Source: Bin5 sp965204705
GTDB taxonomy: Bacteria > Chloroflexota > Anaerolineae > Caldilineales > Caldilineaceae
DNA length: 64,000 bases
Assembly (NCBI GenBank): GCA_965204705.1
Contig: OZ242006.1
Location: 2,418,001-2,482,000 of the forward strand
Direction of reading: 5' to 3'
How positions within the stretch are numbered: the first letter of the stretch is position 1; each line of letters starts with the position of its first letter. This document shows positions 1 to 8,700 of the stretch, piece after piece. The notes under the pieces were generated by a model. That model was not told where the DNA came from and did not search any database. It was given only the letters and a program-made list of their open reading frames with translations. Made by a program: the position numbers and the translations under genes.

Positions 1-194
1 AATTTCAACCTCGTCCGTCCGCGCAAGTTTGGATGAGTAAAGTGAACGAATGAACCTGCGTTGCGTTCACTCGTTACCTGGCCTATCTCGACATAGGGAT
101 GATCCAACAGCAGTCGCAGCAACTCGCCGCCGGCATAGCCGCTGGCCCCCAGAATTGAAACTCTAATCCTGCTATTTGGACTCTCTTTCCCCAC
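1..194 (-). CDS. lysY: N-acetyl-gamma-glutamyl-phosphate / LysW-aminoadipate-6-phosphate reductase, N-terminal part (runs off the window)
   Basis: The first about 64 codons read as the NAD(P)-binding start of the ArgC/LysY family: a GASGYAGGELLRLL Rossmann loop near residues 14-27, followed by the family-typical TSERNAG and THPNLRGRT segments. The enzyme reduces an acyl phosphate to the semialdehyde, here probably on aminoadipate carried by LysW. The GTG start at 194 is the only reasonable start codon after an in-frame stop that overlaps the end of lysX. The gene begins 48 nt after lysX and looks co-transcribed with it. It continues beyond base 1. Whether it works in lysine synthesis, arginine synthesis or both cannot be settled from the fragment; the neighbours argue for lysine. 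Confidence 0.88.
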   Translation of the reverse strand, partial: MGKESPNSRIRVSILGASGYAGGELLRLLLDHPYVEIGQVTSERNAGSFVHFTHPNLRGRTRLK

Positions 195-242
195 GTCCTG
201 GCCGCTCCCTTTCTTCAGCTGGAGAATCTCACCTGTGCGACT

Positions 243-1124
243 TCACTTGTTGGCCGCCTCCCAACCGTCGCGCCCCACCTGCAGGGCAAATTCGGCAATG
301 CGGCCCGGTATATTGACCCCTGTAGGCAGCACGCTGTTCCGAAACTCCATCGTGTAGTTCACCTCGTTCACAAGCAGCCCGCGATCCGGGTCCTCGAGAA
401 CGTCGATCGCCACACACCCTCCGCCGACCGCCTTGGCCGCGCGCACGCAAAGATCATTTAGTTCCTGCGTTACCGTACAGACAGATGCCTGCCCGCCGCG
501 AGCTGTATTGGTAATCCAATGGGCGGAGTCGCGGTAGATCGCGCAGATCGTCTCACTGCCGACCGTAAAGGCCCGGATATCGCGCCCTGGCTTTTCAATG
601 TATTCCTGGATGTAAAAGATGCTGTGATGGTAAGTCCCCAGCACCTCCTTGTGTTCAAGGACCGTCTCCGCCGCCTCGCGGTCGTTGATCTTGCTCAAGA
701 GCCGTCCCCACGACCCGATCGACGGCTTCATAACGACCGGATATCCCAGCTCTTCCATCGCCTCAAGCGCGCTGTCGGCAGTGAAGGCTACCTTTGTACG
801 CGGTGACGGAACGCCGGCCGCGGTCAACGCACTCGTAGTCTGCAGCTTGTCACCGCAGACATCAGCCACCTGCACTGAATTGACCGTCGGAATGCCGCGG
901 TCGTTAAGTACCCGCAAGCTGACCAACGCGCGCCCGTGATGGATGCAACGTTCGACGATCACATCGTAATCTTCGTAGCGCACCCTCGGTTCCTCCCCGC
1001 CCGTGATATCGAATATCAGCTTTCGATCGTCAAGCAGGTCGAACTCGGCGCCTCTCTCAGTAAATTCCTCGAACAGCAGCTTCTCTTCGGCGCGAACACG
1101 GCTGTAGAGGATGCCAACACGCAT
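243..1124 (-). CDS. lysX: LysW--L-2-aminoadipate ligase (RimK/ATP-grasp family)
   Basis: A 293-residue ATP-grasp ligase, the usual length for LysX/ArgX. It attaches the alpha-amino group of aminoadipate (or glutamate) to the C-terminal Glu of LysW. Visible signs are the N-terminal MRVGILYSRVR strand, the SPRTKVAF segment, the ATP-grasp PVVMKPSIGSWGRL region, YIQEYIEKPGRDIR, the NTARGGQA substrate loop and the metal-binding end VNEVNYTMEFRNS. The ATG at 1124 was preferred over upstream in-frame codons because it gives the conserved N terminus. Its Shine-Dalgarno lies inside the last codons of lysW, 5 nt away, suggesting translational coupling. The LysX family also includes ArgX; the choice of substrate is inferred from the homocitrate and homoaconitase genes upstream. 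Confidence 0.92.
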   Translation of the reverse strand: MRVGILYSRVRAEEKLLFEEFTERGAEFDLLDDRKLIFDITGGEEPRVRYEDYDVIVERCIHHGRALVSLRVLNDRGIPTVNSVQVADVCGDKLQTTSALTAAGVPSPRTKVAFTADSALEAMEELGYPVVMKPSIGSWGRLLSKINDREAAETVLEHKEVLGTYHHSIFYIQEYIEKPGRDIRAFTVGSETICAIYRDSAHWITNTARGGQASVCTVTQELNDLCVRAAKAVGGGCVAIDVLEDPDRGLLVNEVNYTMEFRNSVLPTGVNIPGRIAEFALQVGRDGWEAANK

Positions 1125-1129
1125 TTGTC

Positions 1130-1315
1130 CTATTCTCCCCAGTCTTCGTCCTCTTCCGGTGCCAGTTCCAGCGCAACAGGGTCGATCATGTAAACCTCCA
1201 AATCCACGCCGCATTCGCTGCACTGGATGATTTCATTCTCCATCACGTCATTGAGTTCAATCTCGCCGAAGCATTCCGGACACTCGGCCACAGCGGTAAC
1301 GGTTTGCACAGCCAT
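1130..1315 (-). CDS. lysW: Alpha-aminoadipate carrier protein LysW
   Basis: A 61-residue acidic protein with a zinc ribbon formed by CPEC (residues 12-15) and CSEC (residues 32-35), ending in the family signature EDEDWGE. The terminal glutamate is the residue to which LysX links aminoadipate; the carrier then protects the amino group through the kinase, reductase and aminotransferase steps. Length, cysteine spacing and C terminus all match LysW. A good AGGAG ribosome site precedes the ATG. The last codons (Trp-Gly-Glu-stop) also form the purine-rich ribosome site for lysX. Confidence 0.96.
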   Translation of the reverse strand: MAVQTVTAVAECPECFGEIELNDVMENEIIQCSECGVDLEVYMIDPVALELAPEEDEDWGE

Positions 1316-1377
1316 TCCACATCTCCTGATCTTTGATAATCTCGCTAGTCATTCAATCGAATTCGGCAGACCTATGC

Positions 1378-1851
1378 TTACCAACGCGCCGCCACTGCCA
1401 TTTCTCCGCTGACATATTCGGCGATCCGCCTGCGCGTGCCAGGGGAGGTCCCTCCCGGCAGATCGTTGAGCTGGAAACAGCTGACGCATTCAATTTCACT
1501 GTTACGCCCTTTCTGCCATGTGAACTGTTCGCAAAAGAAGACAACAATGTGATCGCTCTTCCCTTCGTAAAAGCTGCTGTAAACGCCGAACAGCTGCACG
1601 TTGCGCAGATCGGCCCCGACCTCTTCGGCAGCCTCTCTACGAACGGCCTCCTGCAAGGATTCGCCAACTTGCACACCTCCGCCTGGAAGATACCAGCCAT
1701 CCAGGTATGTGTGCCTGACGAGAAGTACCTTCCCATCCTCTACTGCCATCAGCCTCACACCGACAGTCAGTTGCCCTGTCAGATTCCAATACAACCGTTG
1801 AAATCGATGCAGGAATCTAGCAAGTTTAGGTGACGGCACAGCTCCAAACAC
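1378..1851 (-). CDS. Nudix hydrolase
   Basis: A 157-residue protein with a complete Nudix box from about residue 57 to 79 (GGGVQVGESLQEA then VRREAAEEVGA), which binds the divalent metal and cleaves nucleoside-diphosphate-linked substrates. The N terminus is short and basic, with no signal peptide. The substrate cannot be read from the sequence. It lies between the homoaconitase small-subunit gene and lysW, 33 and 62 nt from them on the same strand, so it is probably co-transcribed with the lysine genes. It has no known role in lysine synthesis; it may be a housekeeping passenger. Confidence 0.85.
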   Translation of the reverse strand: MFGAVPSPKLARFLHRFQRLYWNLTGQLTVGVRLMAVEDGKVLLVRHTYLDGWYLPGGGVQVGESLQEAVRREAAEEVGADLRNVQLFGVYSSFYEGKSDHIVVFFCEQFTWQKGRNSEIECVSCFQLNDLPGGTSPGTRRRIAEYVSGEMAVAARW

Positions 1852-1884
1852 GCTCCCGTATCTCTAATTAGCTTGTCCGCCTCC

Positions 1885-2388
1885 TCAAGAGCCCGGATCT
1901 GCCGACGCGAGCCGCCTCTTGACCTGCTCAACTAACCCGCCTGCCTCCAGAATTTCCTGAACCGTCGCGCTCATGGCCGGAAATCTGAAACGGCCTGATT
2001 CGCACTCGATTACCCTCCGCTCCAGGTCGACAGAAACGATTTCCGGCCCTTGAATGGCCTCCGCGGCTTCCGGGCAGACGATGGCAAGCAAACCGTTGTT
2101 GATAGCGTTGCGGTAGAAGATTCGCGCAAAGCTGTGCGCGATCACCGCGCCCACTCCGTTGTAAACCAGGCAGGTCGCGGCCTGTTCCCGGCTGGAGCCG
2201 CAGCCAAAGTTGCGTCCCCCTACAATTACGTCCCCGTCGCGCACGTTGGACGCGAAGGCGGGATCCAAATCTTCCAGCGCGTGGCTGGCGATTTCCTCTC
2301 GTCCTTTGGCGGTATAAGTATACTTGCCAGGAAAAAGCACATCGGTATTGATGTTGTCGCCGTATTTCCAGGCCCTGCCGCGAATCAC
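1885..2388 (-). CDS. Homoaconitase / 3-isopropylmalate dehydratase small subunit
   Basis: A 167-residue LeuD/HacB-type swivel subunit. Motifs seen are the DNINTDVLFPGKY start, the substrate loop YTYTAKG, the strongly conserved GGRNFGCGSSREQA (about residues 57-70) and SFARIFYRNAINNGLL. With the large subunit it isomerises homocitrate to homoisocitrate (lysine route) or isopropylmalate (leucine route). The family cannot be split with certainty by eye; the adjacent homocitrate synthase and LysW system favour homoaconitase. The start is GTG, preceded by a strong GGAGG. It is 84 nt downstream of the large-subunit gene. Confidence 0.88.
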   Translation of the reverse strand: MIRGRAWKYGDNINTDVLFPGKYTYTAKGREEIASHALEDLDPAFASNVRDGDVIVGGRNFGCGSSREQAATCLVYNGVGAVIAHSFARIFYRNAINNGLLAIVCPEAAEAIQGPEIVSVDLERRVIECESGRFRFPAMSATVQEILEAGGLVEQVKRRLASADPGS

Positions 2389-2472
2389 TCTTCTTCCTCC
2401 AGTCTCAAAGGTCCGTAACGACTAATGCAAGCGTGAAAAACCAACGGTCGCGTGCATAAACGTCACTGTTCC

Positions 2473-3840
2473 CTACACAATATCCCTCGGATCGGCAATC
2501 CTGCCCGCCACCGCCGATGCCGCCACCACCGCCGGACTCGCCAGATAGATCTCAGCGTCCGTTGTCCCCATGCGCCCTCGAAAATTGCGGTTCGCGCTCG
2601 AAATAGTAACTTCCCCGGTCGCCGGCACGCCCATATGGTTACCCATGCAGGGCCCGCACCCCGGCGTCCCAATGGCAGCCCCAGCGGCAACCAGCGCCTG
2701 AATGTAGCCCCGTTCCAGGCTCTCCTGCAACACCACACTGGAAGCCGGAATTACCAGCAGACGCGTCCCGGCAGCTATCTGGCGGCCCTTCACAACCTCA
2801 GCCGCCTCGGCGATATCTTCAAGCCGCCCATTTGTGCAGGTACCGATAAACGCCTGCTGCACCTCTATTCCAGCCACAGCCGAAAGCGGAGCAACATTGT
2901 CCACCGTGTGCGGACAGGAAACCGTCGGCTCCATTTCGTCCGCCTCGTAACGGTAGGTCGCGCTGTAAGCGGCCCCCTCGTCGGGAAAGAGCTGCATACT
3001 TGTAGACTGCATGGAGGGTTGGTCCTTACCGCCAACGGCCCCACTCCTCGCCGCCCGCCTCTCCAATGCGGCGTCCAGATAAGCTCGCGTTCTGCCGTCC
3101 GGCGGGATGTAAGAAGACTTCGCGCCGAATTCGGCCATCATGTTGGCAAGCGCCATACGCGAGTCGACTCTCATGGCCTCGATGCCGCTGCCGCTGAACT
3201 CAACCGAGGCGTACAAGCCACCGTCAGCCCCCCAATCGCCAATGATGCGCAAGGCAAAGTCCTTGGCTGTTACGCCCTTGGGAAGTTCTCCCTCCAGGAC
3301 GATCCGAATCGACTCCGGCACTCGCAACCACAGCTCCCCAGTCGCCCACAGGGCCGCCACCTCACTGCGGCCTATGCCAGCGCCAAACGCGCCCGACCAG
3401 CCGAAATGGGGTGTATGACTGTCCGCACCGAGGATCATCTGCCCCGGCAACACCAACGCCTCTTCGCTGAGAACCTGGTGGCAAATCCCCCTTCCCACCT
3501 CAAAAAAGTGGCGGATTCCCTGCTCCTTAACAAATTCGCGAATCTCCGCGTGATTCTGCGCATGCCGCGTCGTCGGCGCCGGCACCGCATGGTCCAACGT
3601 AATCGCCAGCTTTTCCGGAATAACTACCCCTTCCTGCCCGAACTGCAACCAGATCTCGCGGATGGCCGCCGTGTTGTCGTGGCTCAACACCAGGTCGGGC
3701 CGCACGTCCACGACTTCACCAACCTCGACCCTTTCACAGCCGGCAGCTCTGGCAAGCGCCTTCTGAGCAAAAGTCTGCGCCTCATTACCGCCGCTGTCCG
3801 CCTGCCCGGCCAATCTTTGCAAGGGTGACTGCTGATTCAT
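2473..3840 (-). CDS. Homoaconitase / 3-isopropylmalate dehydratase large subunit
   Basis: A 455-residue aconitase-superfamily protein. The three 4Fe-4S cysteines are visible in FIGTCTNGR and in GTPGCGPCMGNH near the C terminus; GADSHTPHFG and the VLSHDNT and TLDHAVPAP segments are active-site regions. It is about 35 residues longer than typical LeuC proteins, mostly through an N-terminal extension and an insertion before the YEADEMEP stretch. It pairs with the small-subunit gene just downstream. Homocitrate synthase ends 11 nt upstream, so the two are one operon. Homoaconitase in lysine synthesis is the best reading; isopropylmalate isomerase is the alternative. Confidence 0.9.
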   Translation of the reverse strand: MNQQSPLQRLAGQADSGGNEAQTFAQKALARAAGCERVEVGEVVDVRPDLVLSHDNTAAIREIWLQFGQEGVVIPEKLAITLDHAVPAPTTRHAQNHAEIREFVKEQGIRHFFEVGRGICHQVLSEEALVLPGQMILGADSHTPHFGWSGAFGAGIGRSEVAALWATGELWLRVPESIRIVLEGELPKGVTAKDFALRIIGDWGADGGLYASVEFSGSGIEAMRVDSRMALANMMAEFGAKSSYIPPDGRTRAYLDAALERRAARSGAVGGKDQPSMQSTSMQLFPDEGAAYSATYRYEADEMEPTVSCPHTVDNVAPLSAVAGIEVQQAFIGTCTNGRLEDIAEAAEVVKGRQIAAGTRLLVIPASSVVLQESLERGYIQALVAAGAAIGTPGCGPCMGNHMGVPATGEVTISSANRNFRGRMGTTDAEIYLASPAVVAASAVAGRIADPRDIV

Positions 3841-3851
3841 CTCCGTTCCCC

Positions 3852-5009
3852 TTACGCCGGCGGGGGCGCTACCGTCACCGCGCGACTGTGGTACTCGCGC
3901 AGCAACACATCCACGTCGTCCAGGCTGAGCTTACGCTGGTCTGCCTCCACCTTGATGTGCGCAGTTACCTCTTTCACCTGCGGATCGGTCAAGTCCAGCT
4001 GCAGCTGCTCGGCGCGCTGCTTGACCGCGTTCCAGCCGGTCAGCCGGTGAGCAATGTGCAGATAGCGGGTCAGACCGAAGTCCTCCGGATCCAGTATCTC
4101 GTAAGTATCGGGGTTGTTGAGGATCGCCTTAGCATGAATCCCCGCCTTGTGGGTGAAAGCGGTGTAACCGGTAATGTAGTTATTAAAGGGCACGTCAACA
4201 CCCACGATCTCTGCCACGAAGTTCTCCACTTCACGCAACATAGGCAGGTTGTACTTGCTGCGAATCTGCTCCGGGTCGTGCGCATACATCCTTGCGACCA
4301 GGCCCCCAAGCGGCGTAATCCCGTTGCGCTCCCCAATCCCAAGCACCGAAGTATCCACGTGGGTGGCGCCTGCCGCCAGCGCACAGTAAGAGTTAGCGAT
4401 GGCGCAACCCGTATCGTTGTGCCCGTGAAACTCAATGTCGCAGGAGACAACCCCGCGCAGCGTCCTAACCAGGTCATGTACCTGGAGCGGCGTGGCAATC
4501 CCGACGGTGTCCGCGATCCCCACTCGGTCGACTCCGATCTGATCTACCTCCCGGTAAACGGTCAGGAGATCAACCAGGTCGCTGCGAAAGGAGTCTTCAC
4601 TGCTGAAACGGACCTCCAGCCCCTGACTCTTGATGAACTCAACCACCCGCACAGCGCTGTCGATAATCTCGCGAATCGACTTGCCATGGGAGAACTCCCG
4701 CAGGTAGCTGCTCGTGCCAAAGAGAACGTCGATGCCGTCAACACCGGTATCCACGGCCACTCTCGCGTCGTCCATATGACAGCGCGTGTGGGTAAGCAGC
4801 TTCGTCTTCAGGCCCAACCCCGCGATGCGCGTACAGTCCGCCCGGCTTTGCGGGCTGGCCGCCGGCGACGTCAACTCCAGGTACTCGACACCGAATGCAT
4901 CCAACAGCCGGGCAATTTCATCCTTCTGCCCGCTGTCAAAAAAAGCGTTCGCGAACTGCTCGCCCTCACGCAATGTCGACTCGATTATAGAGAAATGTTC
5001 AAGACTCAT
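3852..5009 (-). CDS. lys20: Homocitrate synthase
   Basis: A 385-residue DRE-TIM metallolyase that condenses acetyl-CoA with 2-oxoglutarate, the first step of lysine synthesis through alpha-aminoadipate. The order of motifs matches bacterial Lys20: IIESTLREGEQF, TSPAASPQSR, DGIDVLFGTS, SSEDSFRS, DRVGIADTVG, the metal-binding HGHNDTGCA, GIGERNGITPLGG and THKAGIHAKA. There is no C-terminal LeuA regulatory domain, which argues against isopropylmalate synthase. I chose the internal ATG at 5009 over one at 5054 because it is preceded by GGGAG and gives the family's usual N terminus. It heads the operon; a candidate promoter lies at 5262-5290. Confidence 0.93.
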   Translation of the reverse strand: MSLEHFSIIESTLREGEQFANAFFDSGQKDEIARLLDAFGVEYLELTSPAASPQSRADCTRIAGLGLKTKLLTHTRCHMDDARVAVDTGVDGIDVLFGTSSYLREFSHGKSIREIIDSAVRVVEFIKSQGLEVRFSSEDSFRSDLVDLLTVYREVDQIGVDRVGIADTVGIATPLQVHDLVRTLRGVVSCDIEFHGHNDTGCAIANSYCALAAGATHVDTSVLGIGERNGITPLGGLVARMYAHDPEQIRSKYNLPMLREVENFVAEIVGVDVPFNNYITGYTAFTHKAGIHAKAILNNPDTYEILDPEDFGLTRYLHIAHRLTGWNAVKQRAEQLQLDLTDPQVKEVTAHIKVEADQRKLSLDDVDVLLREYHSRAVTVAPPPA

Positions 5010-5054
5010 GCTCGCGCTCCCGGCGATCTCTATGGCAACAAAAAACCGGTCCAT

Positions 5055-5670
5055 CCTGTCTGGAATGGCCGGTCGCTACGGTTGCAACGTCTGAGCAGGC
5101 GCAAACAACAGACAGGTCAGTCTGGATTCCGCTTCTTGCTCTTTATGCAGTGCAACTGGTACAGCAAATTGATAGTTCTCATCGGCTCGTTTGCAAATTG
5201 CAGAGAGTGCCCTGTCACCGCCTCGAAAATTCTGCGTCCGTTACCTAATCAACAAGTCACAATACTACTCGGCCAATTGAGAATTGTCAAATGCGACAAG
5301 GCGTGATGCTAGGCGACGGAACACGGCTCTACTACCTGTTTTCCGTATGAAACGGTCCCTGCCATTTTCAGCGGAAATGGTCGCCTGAACGGTTAAATCG
5401 CAACGACCACTGTCCCGTTTTGCGTTCACTCTCCTCGGACAATCCCAAACGGACAAATTATGCACACTGGACAATTCCTATACGCCCAATCTACGTATAA
5501 CGATCGTCTGCTAAAGAGAAACAGTAGCATTCCTGGAGCAAGGCGGCTCCATTGGGTAAATTCCTGCGGGCCATTTGGGCCATGTTTACTCTGGTAGAAG
5601 CCTAAATCAGGATGCCCGGAAAACCTCGCATGCTGTTAATTCTGAGCCATAAGGCAAACTGTCCAACTGA
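5055..5670. other. Intergenic region between the lysine operon and giant protein 1; no gene seen
   Basis: About 600 bp without a credible reading frame, between divergent genes. The right-hand part (about 5440-5610) resembles, at a diverged level and in the same order, the stretch 14455-14620 upstream of the second giant gene (shared phrases such as GGGCAATTCC/GGACAATTCC, ATCGTCTG and ACTCTGGTAGA). That part is therefore probably an old duplicated leader or promoter region. I see no riboswitch or small-RNA structure I can name. Confidence 0.6.
5262..5290 (-). promoter_or_regulatory. Candidate sigma-70 promoter for the lysine operon
   Basis: On the minus strand TTGACA (5290-5285) and TAGTAT (5267-5262) are separated by exactly 17 bp, about 250 bp upstream of homocitrate synthase and directed toward it. 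The -35 box is perfect and the -10 box matches 4 of 6. It is a pattern match only. Confidence 0.4.
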
Positions 5671-5698
5671 TGGACATGATTATTGAAATGAGTATTAT
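5671..5698 (+). promoter_or_regulatory. Candidate promoter of giant protein 1
   Basis: TGGACA (5671-5676) and TATTAT (5693-5698) are spaced by 16 bp, each one mismatch from consensus, about 70 bp upstream of the TTG start. A second reading uses TTGAAA at 5683 and the CATAAA inside GGATAACATAAAT at 5702-5714, a stretch also present upstream of the second giant gene, but its 19-bp spacing is poor. Confidence 0.35.
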
Positions 5699-5768
5699 TA
5701 TGGATAACATAAATATTCGCTTAGACCCGTGTGACATTCGTCGATTATTCGTTAGATATGGGTGAATC

Positions 5769-8700
5769 TTGGATCGAATCAGACAAGGGGCAAAGACGGT
5801 ACATAGGCGCAAAGAGTTTCTGATCGGGTCACTGATCGGCCTCTGCATAATGCTGGTCGCATTGCTCGCCGTTGTCGTCTCGCCGCGGCCGCGTGCAGCC
5901 ATGGCACAAAGTGACCCGTATGTGCAAATTTCCATAGGCGACCAAACGTTGGTTCAGGGACAATTGACCTACCTCTATGCCGCATTCCACAACATGCCCC
6001 AAAATCCCAATGACGATACCAAATTCGGCAATATATCCTTCCGGTACCTGTTCGAACGAAATTCAGACGGCTCCTGGGTCAACGCAGACAGCTGCACAGA
6101 GGACTTGGTCGGCGGTGACCTATTCATCACCACATGGTGGAGACCCCAATGGAACCACGGGCCAAATGACTTTGCCCTGACCACCACCTGTCCGGTCGGC
6201 AGCTACAGGTTGCGGGTAAGCGTCAAAGACAGAGACCTCAACACCGAGCTTGTCTCCGGCACACATGACATTAGTGTCAGTTTGGGCCCCTCTGTAACAA
6301 TCGAAATGCCGTCCGGTCCCTACTACCGCGGCGCCTCATTCAATCCAGCCATCAAATTCAACAACCTGGTCCAAGGCGCTGACTACACTTACGAGGCCGA
6401 TCTGAGGACCAGGAACCCCACCAACTATGCCAGAATCTGCGAAGGAACAGGGCTGGAAACAGGAAAGACTTTTGCCTTAAACGGCATCACCGGAAACCCC
6501 GTCCAAAAGACGGTCACTGTTACCGACAACTGCCCGACAAATGAATACAAGATCGAAGTCGAATTATACGACTCCGACAACCGAAAGCGAGGTGCGGAAT
6601 CTGTCGATTTCGAAATCACTACCGACCCTGACGCCATCCCGTCGGTAAGTGTAAGCATGTCTGAATCGTCTCCAGTCGCTCCTGGTACCGAATTCGATAT
6701 CACCTTCAGTTTCTACGACATACAACCTGGCGCCTCGATTAGGTATCACGAAACAATGATAGACACGACCACAAACCAGGCCGTCAGTTCTATGTTCTGT
6801 GGCGGTGGTTTTGTAGGCTGGGGGCAAGAGGTCCTAGCAACTTTCAGCAGCAATCCTTATGTTAATCGCGTTTCAATACCCTCCGACTGTCCAGCCGGCA
6901 ACTATAGAATCGTAAGCGAGATCGGAGACCCCTCAGGCAATGACATAATCTCCGGCTCCATCGACTTCACCATCGGTTATCCCAATCTGACGCCTACTGC
7001 TCCAAGCGTTCCCGGCTATAACGCGAAACAGAATACGCCATTCAGCCAGCAGTTGCCCGAAGGGACCGGTGGAGACGCACCATTATCGTACGCAGCAACG
7101 CCGCTGCCGGCAGGTCTGAACTTCAATAATTCAACCCGCACAATTGCGGGCACGCCAGCAGGCACAGGATCAACAACTGTCCGATACACGGTCACCGATA
7201 GCGACGGCGACTCGGCTTACGTTGACTTCGACATCACGGTTGCTCCTGATCTGACACCTACTGCACCAAGCATTACCGGCTTTACCGCGAAACAGAATAC
7301 GCCCTTCAGCCAGCAACTGCCCGAAGGGACCGGTGGAGACGCACCACTATCGTACGCAGCGACGCCGCTGCCGGCAGGTCTGAGCTTCATTACCACAACT
7401 CGCACGATTGCGGGCACGCCAACAGGCACAGGATCAACTACTGTCCGATACACGGTCACCGATAGTGACGGCGACTCGGCTTACGTTGAATTCGACATCA
7501 CGGTTAATGCTGATCTGACGCCTACTGCTCCAAGCATTACCGGCTATACGGCGAAACAGGATACGCCCTTCAGCCAGCAGCTGCCCGAAGGGACCGGTGG
7601 AGACGCGCCACTGTCGTACGAAGCAACGCCGTTGCCCGCAGGTCTGAGCTTCATAACCACAACTCGCACGATTGCGGGCACGCCAACAGGCACAGGATCA
7701 ACTACTGTCCGATACACGGTCACCGATAGTGACGGCGACTCGGCTTACGTTGAATTCGACATCACGGTTAATGCTGATCTGACGCCTACTGCCCCAGGCA
7801 TTCCCGGCTATACGGCGAAACAGAATACGCCCTTCAGCCAGCAGCTGCCCGAAGGGGGCGGTGGAGACGCGCCACTGTCGTACCAAGCAACGCCGCTGCC
7901 CGCAGGTCTGAGCTTCATTACCACAACGCGCACGATTACGGGCACGCCAACAGGCACAGGATCAACTACTGTCCGATACACGGTCACCGATAGCGACGGC
8001 GACTCGGCTTACGTTGACTTCGACATCACGGTTAATGCAGAACTGACGCCTGCTGCCCCAAGCATTTCCGGCTATACCGCGAAACAGAATTCGCCCTTCA
8101 GCCAGCAGTTGCCCGAAGGGACCGGTGGAGACGCACCACTATCGTACGCAGCAACGCCGCTGCCCGCAGGTCTGAGCTTCATTACCACAACTCGTACGAT
8201 TGAGGGCACGCCCACAGGCACAGGATCAACTACTGTCAGATATACGGTCACCGATAGCGACGCCGACTCGGCTTACGTAGAATTCACCATCACGGTTGCT
8301 CCTGATCTGACACCTACCATCCCTTCCATTTCGGGCTATACCATTAAGGTAGGAGTGCAATTCAGCCAGCAGCTGCCCGAAGGGACCGGTGGAGACGCGC
8401 CACTATCGTACGCAGCAACGCCGCTGCCCGCAGGTCTGAGCTTCATTACCACTACGCGCACGATAACGGGCACGCCGTCGGTGATTCAAGAGGTCGACGT
8501 CACATACTCAGTAGAGGACGCTGACGGCGACAAGGCCAGCCAGGAGTTCAAAATCTCCGTAACTGAGCAGGATACAGAGCCCACGTTGCCAAACGAGATC
8601 CCCGACTTCACGTTGAAGGCAGGAATACTGTTTACGCAGCAGCTGCCTGCTGCCAATGGTGGAGCTACTCCCTATCGGTACTCGGTCTCTGTCCTGCCCC

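Noticed and set aside
2452..5306. Two long plus-strand reading frames (458 and 493 codons) over the homoaconitase and homocitrate synthase genes
   Set aside because: They are antisense shadows of high-GC genes whose minus-strand products match known families over their full length.
6984..8303. Regular repeats considered as a CRISPR array
   Set aside because: The unit is 264 bp, in frame, and codes for a protein domain; there are no spacers or cas genes.
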